Source of the DNA: Grifola frondosa | Taxonomy: Eukaryota; Basidiomycota; Agaricomycetes; Polyporales; Grifolaceae | Assembly: GCA_001683735.1 (NCBI GenBank) | Contig: LUGG01000007.1 | Span: 806,001 to 870,000 of the forward strand | Length of the DNA: 64,000 nucleotides | Direction: 5' to 3' | Notes under the pieces: generated by a model | Database searches by the model: none | What the model saw: the letters and a program-made list of their open reading frames with translations, nothing else | What the model was told of the DNA's origin: nothing | In this document: in pieces, positions 57,593 to 64,000 of the stretch | How the letters are laid out: each line of letters starts with the position of its first letter | Numbering within the stretch: the first letter of the stretch is position 1 | Position numbers and translations under genes: made by a program

Positions 57593-57611
57593 TGGGAGTA
57601 TAAGTACCTCA
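57593..57611 (+). promoter_or_regulatory. Conserved core promoter of zinc-finger gene G
   Basis: TGGGAGTATAAGTACCTCAG, about 103 nt upstream of the ATG at 57706, with CTCTCCTCAC after it. Same layout as copies D and F. Confidence 0.6.
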
Positions 57612-57705
57612 GGAGGAGGTCATGGGGCTCTCCTCACAATACCCTTCGTATCATCTCGATTCGACCGATATAACACTTTCATCAACTCATAATTCTTCAC
57701 ATACC

Positions 57706-59705
57706 ATGCCTGTCGTCCATGATTTTGCTACCTCGCTTCGCCAGGAACCCCACGCTGAACTTCGAGAGTCGAGATCCTCAGACATCACGGTGATGCCACC
57801 TGCTGCTTCACGTCTTTCCCGACGCGACATTGACAATGGGCTTCAGGACTCTGGCGATCATCGAGGCTTTCCATTGTATAACGCCTGTCATTCGTCCACC
57901 TCTTCCAGTCCCGCCACGCAAGCCTCTAACCTTCCAAAGCCTTGCGTATCTCCTGCTGTGAGCTGCACCGTCACCCCAGACATCGGACACCACCAAACCG
58001 AAGGGCAACCGTGGATGCTTGATGATCTCTTTGAATGGGATCGTTTTTACTTTTCTGATCACCAGGACATGTTGTGGTGTTCAGAGATAGATCTCGCGAC
58101 GCTAGATGCTGCAACGGGTCTAACCAAAGTTGAGGTATCCGAGGTAAGGGTTGGCATCTCTTTCACGCGAGGTTCATCTCTGACTATTCGTTGTTTGCAG
58201 AGTGACAAAGCGCTGCTCGTTCCCGGCCACTCTGAGTCTAGTGGCACTATTCCTACCGTCCAGGCCATCAACGACCCTGCAGTGCCGCGGGGAACAGCGG
58301 CTACCGCTCAGGAACTATCCTTCCATGAACTCAATCCGTGGATATTGGAATCAGATGTTCAAGTGCGCTCGACAATCCCGGATACTACCATGAGCTCTCA
58401 GATTGAAGCCACATGACGTGAACATTGGCCTCTCTTCCAACCCTACTCGCGAGCCTGACCGCTCTTCGAGACAGGCTGCCACTCCTGAGCGAGAAGCATC
58501 TATCTCTCCTCACCATTTCCTGCGTTTGGCTCCTGTCGTGCAAGAAGGGTATGACTCGCCAGATCTGCGTGGAACCTATTGTACGGCAGGCGAACATACT
58601 CATTGGAGCAACGTCGCTGAGCAGACTCTGAGGGTCCACTCCGGCACTTATGGTGGGGATCTGTTGGCTCGGGGGTACGCTGCCATGCAGCATAATCCTC
58701 TGCCTGGATTCAGACAATATCAAGTAAGTCATACACATACCTCTGAACTTGTTGCTGTTTCTGAAGTGTCTGTTAGTACCCACAACTGGAGAGTTATGAC
58801 AACCTGAGGGCAGACATGAGACATCTGACCCCTACAATTCAAGTTGTAAGTCCTTACGTCCTTCCTGCATGAAATATAACCATAAGATTATTTATTTCAG
58901 GATCAAGCTGCTCAAAGAGCGAGGAGTCATATATACCACCTGATGGGGCAGTGGTCGCAGCTGTGTGCTTCCTTTGGTTGGCAGGTCGCCTACTCCCCTC
59001 TCCAATCCTCCGCTCCATCTGTGGCCAATGAATATTTGCATGGACAAGGCGGCCCGTCATCATATGTGCACCCTCAAACTCTGCCTCAGCGACAATCATT
59101 GCATCCTTCTAATTCTAAATTGGTGAGCAGAATCGTTCGATATCGCTTCTGGCTCTCGACTCAACATCGGCGGATCTTTGCTTGTTGTACAGAACTTGCC
59201 GCTCCCTGTCTCGAAGCAGGAAGTTTCTCCCACTGAATCATTGGTTAGAACGACTCGATACGACGACGACGGTCCTCCAAAGAAGCGCTCCCGTACTGAA
59301 CAAACCATGGTGCGGTTATTGTTTATATATCGTTGTCACATTCTCATCCATGCACAGACAGAGAACATCCCGTCGACTTCTCGCACCCCATTCTTGGACC
59401 GACAGTGTCGTGTCCGCGGATGCGGAAAACTCTTCAAGGGTATTAGGGAAAGAAACCGCCATATGGATATACACTTCCGCGGTCGCTTCGAATGTTCGAA
59501 CTGTCAGAAAAGTTTCTCTCGCAAGGACGCTCTGGAAACTCACATCAACAAGAAATGTATCGGTGCAACGGTGGTGACGACTTCGGGACGGCAGATATGG
59601 AGAACAGCTTCTATCGCTCGCACCGAACTTTCCACACCTCCCCCGGATGCGACCGATCGCATATCAAAGTTCATCCGCGAAGCAAAGAGGTCACATCCGG
59701 AATAG
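57706..59705 (+). CDS. C2H2 zinc-finger protein G, apparently intact
   Basis: ATG at 57706 (MPVVHDFATSLRQEP). Eight exons were read. The Ser/Pro-rich N-terminus has an acidic/aromatic stretch (WMLDDLFEWDRFYF). The frame then passes an intron of about 64 nt ending at 58400 (weak GTGGAT donor), continuing with LKPHDVNIGLSSNPT, YPQLESYDNLRADMRHLTP, DQAAQRARSHIYHLMGQWSQ and NLPLPVSKQEVSPTE, then the basic PPKKRSRTEQT. After a GTGCGG intron (49 nt) come the fingers: C-X4-C-X12-H-X3-H (CRVRGCGKL...RHMDIH) and FECSNCQKSFSRKDALETH, which ends H-x4-C. The tail TELSTPPPDATDRISKFIRE matches the family motif. It is the only family member outside the duplication, and the best candidate for the original copy. 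Confidence 0.75.
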
Positions 59706-59709
59706 GATC

Positions 59710-60950
59710 CGAGGTACTAGTTACTTTTATCCAACACTATCACATCTGTACAATGTCGTTACACCTATCGCAAGACGACCGCAGGACATGTAGCTCTAGA
59801 CGTGGTATTTCAATTTGGTGATCCCTAGATCCATGTCTGCTGTATTGCAAAAAAATTTACGAACATCTGAACTGGGTATAAGGGTTTCACTGAGGATTAA
59901 ATATCAAGAATGAAGTTCATGGGCGTCAACTTTTGGAATTGCCATATCTGTATACTCGGAAAGTTCCGCGCGACTGTGGCTGCTCTTCGACATTGAATTG
60001 ACCATTGCCAAGTTGGAGCCATATATCCAACTTTCGTCCTCTCAGCTCGATCTTAACGGTCTTATTCCAGAGCATACGCACACTCTAGTATTCTGCGCTG
60101 ATGCATTTAGCTGGCACGACACCCCAGATGCAGAGCTGCGGTGGAAGGTATGTTCATTTGCAAGCCGTGTGTCAGTTTACAGTCTATTCGAAGCCAACAC
60201 GCGGTTCTCAGGGCTTGATAAGGCTTGACACCGTGGGCTTGTATCGAAATGAATGACCATATATCGTTCTCAAACTATGGACTTGGCAAGAGTGAGAATC
60301 AGAGGAACGACTGTCTAACTAGAGGCTCATATCATTGATGAGCCTAGTGTGAGACGTATGGTTCCGACTAGGTGGGATCTATGTATGGAAAGTATTGTGT
60401 GGAGCTCTTCATGTTCAGCTGGCGTCAAATGAAGCACTGGCATGTTCGACCATCAGCTATCTTGCGGATTGAACGGTTTTGCAACATTGTATGCGACTCT
60501 CTGAATATGATTACTGAACCTGGGATGATGGCTATTGCCGAGTCCTAGTGATAGCTTCGCTGGTCGACAGTCAACGCTTTACCTCAAAACGATCAGCTTG
60601 GACGTGTGCTTTGCTATCTACAACCAATCAGGGTGAGTGCATGCTGTGTCATTGCTCTCGTATGAAGCTCAGTCTCATGCAGAGGAACTCTTCCCTTGTT
60701 TCGATTAGTTTGGTCAAGCGGAAGGAGTGGCTCATTGGTGTTGTCGCAATGGACATTCAAATCCCTGCTTCCAAGCATTCCACTAGAAGCGGCTAAGCTG
60801 CGCTGCGTCTGGTGTGGTGCCGACTATAAATTCCCTGGTCGTGCGCTTTCTAGATGCTCACAATATTCCATTTTCCATTCCCCGAGAGCTGACTCTTGAT
60901 GAGTACTCTCCTCCAGCTCTGCTTTATTTTCACATCTTCAACTGACCGAT
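59710..60950. other. Between zinc-finger gene G and the LPMO, no gene supported
   Basis: Short plus-strand frames at 59998-60228, 60548-60796 and 60696-60899 lack domains and splice partners. The last 100 bp before 60954 contain TATA-like sequence (GACTATAAATTCC at about 60822) that could serve the LPMO gene. Confidence 0.35.
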
Positions 60951-60953
60951 ACG

Positions 60954-62204
60954 ATGGCGAATATGCCTTTGCTTGCGATTTCCCTCATTTCTCTCCTTCC
61001 ATATGTTGTGGCTCACGGGTTCGTCGCGTCTGTCATCATCGACGGTAAAGGGTACGAGGGAAACGTTCCTCAAACACAATCCGGCGAGTCATGATCACCC
61101 AGAACGTGTCTCTGAGTCTCTGACCCAGCATCAGACGGCATCCCGAAATCTAGCCCAGTCAGACAAATCAGTACCACAAGCCCTGTTAAAAATGCCACAA
61201 ATCCAAATCTCATTTGCGGACAAGACGCAGCGAAGGCAGCTCTGGTTGCTTCGGCAAATCCGGGCAGCAATGTGACCTTCGTTTGGTCCTCAGGCAATAT
61301 TGGTACTGTCAGTATGGCTCTCCGACCATTTTGACTTGGGCTCAGCCACTCAACATGCATAATGGACAGCCTTGGCCCATACGAAGGGCCGCTGATGACT
61401 TACATGGCCCTTTGTGAAACTACATGCGACCAATATGACCCTACGAATGCTACATGGTTTAAAATTGACGAAGCGGGGAAGAAAAGCGACGGAAACTGGA
61501 CCCAGTATGATCTTTGTGCGTCCCCGTGTAAACAATCCCAACGTTGCATGCTAACGTTTAACCTTCTATAGACGAGGGCAAAAGCTACAGTATCACGCTC
61601 CCTCCGAAAATACCAGCCGGGGACTATCTAATCAGACACGAGGTCAGTGCCCGACGCTCTTCACCCATGTTTATACAAACGTTCTCGGCTCCCAGATTAT
61701 TGCGCTTCACGCTGCGATAGCCCTGTACGGCGCAGAATTTTACCCGTCATGCACGCAGGTGCACATAAGCGGGAATGATTCGGGCACATTTACTCCCACG
61801 GGATCGATCCCTGGTATCTATCATGACAACGACCCAGGTATCGAAGTTGATGTGAGCTTCCATCCTCCCACCTCGTTATTGCGCGAGCCCTGATATCATT
61901 GTACCAGCTCTACACCAACCCTAAAGCAGCGTACTCCTTCCCGGGGCCTGCAATTGCCACGTTCCAGGAAGATGGCTCTTCAAATTCAACTTCGGACAAC
62001 TCGACTAGTTCAAGTACCAGCTCAACTTCGGACAGCTCGACCAGTCCGAGTACCAGCTCAACTCCGACATCTCCCACGGTACCTTCCAGCTCTGCTGATT
62101 CTTCGACTACCAGTGCGACCGCAACTCCCACCACAGGTGCGCAGGCTAGCTGCACCGCCAACCGAAAGCGACGAATCATGCGCAAGTCAACCTTCCTGTC
62201 CTAA
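60954..62204 (+). pseudogene. AA9 lytic polysaccharide monooxygenase, probable frame break
   Basis: ATG at 60954, signal peptide MANMPLLAISLISLLPYVVA, then the mature N-terminus HGFVASVIIDG, whose His would form half of the copper brace. Later exons read VRQISTTSPVKNATNPNLIC, NPGSNVTFVWSSGNI, GPLMTYMALCETTCDQYDP, TWFKIDEAG, YSITLPPKIPAGDYLIRHE, IIALHAA, FYPSCTQVHISG, GIYHDNDPGIEVD and YSFPGPAIATFQ. This order matches AA9 enzymes, which oxidatively cleave cellulose outside the cell. A Ser/Thr-rich tail of about 70 residues follows, with no CBM1. At 61355-61385, where a WPH-x-x-GP segment with the second copper His is expected, the frame does not carry through (see findings). The junction between exons 1 and 2 is also unresolved. 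It may be a gene with a sequence error instead of a pseudogene. Confidence 0.6.
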
Positions 62205-62294
62205 CAGGACTCGATTACGTGGCTGCTTTATTACGTACATTATGCACGAGACAGACTGGCCACACCCGTTAGAACGATCGTTTGTTAAGAAACA

Positions 62295-64000
62295 TCACTC
62301 TTGGAGTCCGCTGTAGTAAAGATACAAGACATCGGTCTGTTCCGCGACCTTATTGTGCCTATTCCAATACGTTAGCTCGGCGTACAAGGCATATATTGGG
62401 ACTGACTTCGTCTGCATGTGATGCGCAATACCCTCGACAGTTGCGGGCATATATTGAAGCGATCCAGGCCGCCACCAGGTTGGAGATGGGGCGAATGAGC
62501 CGCAGACACAACAGTAAGGGTCCTTCTTGAACCCTGTCAGGGATTCTGTCATGTCCGTCAGAGTTTGCTCGCTCAGCTGCGATCCATAGTCGACGGTTGG
62601 TAGATGTTCGCCCGGAGGCAGGAGCTTAATGCGAGGAATACTGTCCGTGAGGTCGTGATTATTGATCATGACAACGTGATCTGTGTTCGGTTTTCTATAT
62701 GATGCCAGGCGCGAGTTAGAAAAGCCCGCATTGCGGTGCGAAGCAGAAAAATACTAACCTTCTTGAGCGCATGTCCTCGTACCACGTATTTTCATTCACG
62801 AAGTGGCCAACCTATTCACCGCGTTAATTACAGTACCTGCAGACCAAGGGAAAAATCAGCTAATCACCAAGCTTGCCCAGCTGGACTCAGCCGGCGGTGG
62901 GAGAGCTGGACTGCCGCACAAGCACACGAGTCTCCCGGACTTCACGAGATCGTCCAGCGAGGTTTGAGATATATCAGCAGGCAGCCCAGCAGCGTCAAAT
63001 ATCCTCAGGATGATCTCATCGGCCTCCGTCTCGGCGAAGATGGAGGGATCATTATCGTTGAAATGTTGATGCTCGTGCACCCTTCGCCAATGCTCATGAA
63101 TTGCAGGGTATCCGAACGGCGTGGGGTGCCTGCAGTCCATGCAAATGAATAAAGAAGTTGGCCTCCTGAGGATTTCTTGGAGTTGAGACTCATCAAGGAG
63201 AGAACTATGGGCAAGGGAGACTCCTGAGCTCGTTTCATCCTTGACCGCACCGTCCTCTGCTGCTGCGTCCTCGACAACTTCATTGTCAATCACGTCGTTC
63301 CCAGCCTCTTCATTCTTCACCGTTTCAATCTTCACTTTCTTTTTTCTGGCCAGTAGCATGCGAACAAGCTCTCTCTGCACTTCGATCTTGAACGCCTGCG
63401 CCTCGGCCAGCATATCATCCACGACAGCGTCAAAATTATCCTTGCTGACTTCGGAGTATGCTTCATCCCTGAGCGTGAGTGCTGAGAGAGAAGGGAGCCG
63501 GCAAGCATCGTAAGCATTGGGCATCGTCGCCCTGTCTTCTTCGGCTACCGCATCGAGTAGATATTGGTCGTAATAACCAATGACTTCACTTCGGCGCTGC
63601 TCCAACCTGGCTTCGAAGGCAGCCTGAGTGCGTTCTTCTCTGAATTGCTGAATCTCAGCTTCGAGTTTTGGCCGTATGTTGTTCCAAACTGTCAACGAAG
63701 GTTATGAAGGTTATGAATGATACGCAAAGGACAACATACTGCGAGTAGTGAGTTCTCTTGGTTGATCCATTATGGTGGACCACGCAAAAGTAGTTGGAAA
63801 GTCCTCTTGACCATAGCCCAACTCCACCAACTTCTTCTCGATGCTTTAAGAAATTAAATGTTGCGGTAACATAGAGGCAAAGCACCCTTACCTAGCTTTC
63901 CGGCTATCCTTTGTCCGCATTTCTTCGTCTTGTTTCTCGTTTTTGATTTTCTGTTCCCATTCCAGAACAGCGACCGCATGCTAGAAAACCCGATACGTCA
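62295..64000 (-). CDS. Unknown acidic/basic multi-exon protein, N-terminus beyond the window
   Basis: Exons on the minus strand join in frame: about 63.97-63.90 (EWEQKIKNEKQDEEMRTK), 63.84-63.74 (KLVELGYGQEDFPTTFAWS), 63690-62880, 62810-62760 (VGHFVNENTWYEDMRSR) and 62695-62295. The product has a charged helical start (KLEAEIQQFREERTQAAFEA), an acidic stretch (NEVVEDAAAEDGAVKDE) and a possible zinc-finger-like site (CMDCRHP...HEHWRRVHEHQH). The C-terminal part has cysteines (CCVCGSFAPSPTWW). The stop is at 62295. The family is not recognised. It resembles conserved agaricomycete proteins of unknown role. Confidence 0.6.

Noticed and set aside
1..64000. CRISPR array, bacterial operon or integron
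   Set aside because: No regularly spaced repeats; genes are intron-rich and eukaryotic throughout.

Overview
The window is nuclear DNA of a filamentous basidiomycete, most likely a wood- or litter-inhabiting agaricomycete. Genes are cut by many 45-75 nt GT-AG introns. The recognisable products are fungal: an AA9 lytic polysaccharide monooxygenase, a cytochrome P450, a microsomal-type epoxide hydrolase, a DAL5-type permease, YPP1 and EOS1. Rearranged and mobile DNA fill much of the rest. All gene models were spliced by eye from reading frame, donor and acceptor sites. No similarity search was run, so family names rest on motif recognition.

Region 1 (1-16.1 kb) is fairly ordinary. It holds a small three-exon unknown gene, about 2 kb without a convincing gene, a complete ornithine cyclodeaminase/mu-crystallin gene, an RG-rich nuclear-type protein, a long TPR gene resembling YPP1/TTC7 (with one apparent frameshift), an unknown gene and a complete DAL5-family transporter.

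Region 2 (16.6-37.4 kb) is an imperfect inverted duplication. A left arm of about 7.0 kb (16.64-23.66) matches a right arm of about 6.7 kb (30.68-37.41) in opposite orientation. Each arm carries two members of one C2H2 zinc-finger family. The 7 kb spacer holds truncated copies of the same family, an unknown membrane-protein gene and EOS1. A further apparently intact family member lies at 57.7-59.7 kb. Three copies (18.2-16.6, 21.3-20.0 and 33.0-34.4 kb) each carry a different frameshift; those at 36.1 and 57.7 kb read through. The copies share a basic stretch, an intron just before the fingers, a C-terminal motif and, in one subgroup, a core promoter at a fixed distance from the ATG.

Region 3 (37.9-55.3 kb) has a P450, an epoxide hydrolase, a truncated Helitron with a recognisable 3' end, and a three-gene block of SAP-domain protein, tyrosine recombinase and XPG-like nuclease. 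The first two of these are divergent; the recombinase and nuclease are convergent. The block is flanked by related inverted motifs. Two pieces of a decayed valyl-tRNA synthetase gene lie on the same strand in the right order on either side (55.26-53.93 and 41.77-41.12 kb). This suggests that one ValRS copy was split by about 12 kb of other DNA.

Region 4 (55.4-64 kb) has a 1.6 kb element with about 200 bp terminal inverted repeats and long C/G runs, the isolated zinc-finger paralogue, an AA9 LPMO with a probable frame break at its second copper-histidine site, and an unknown acidic gene that runs off the right edge.
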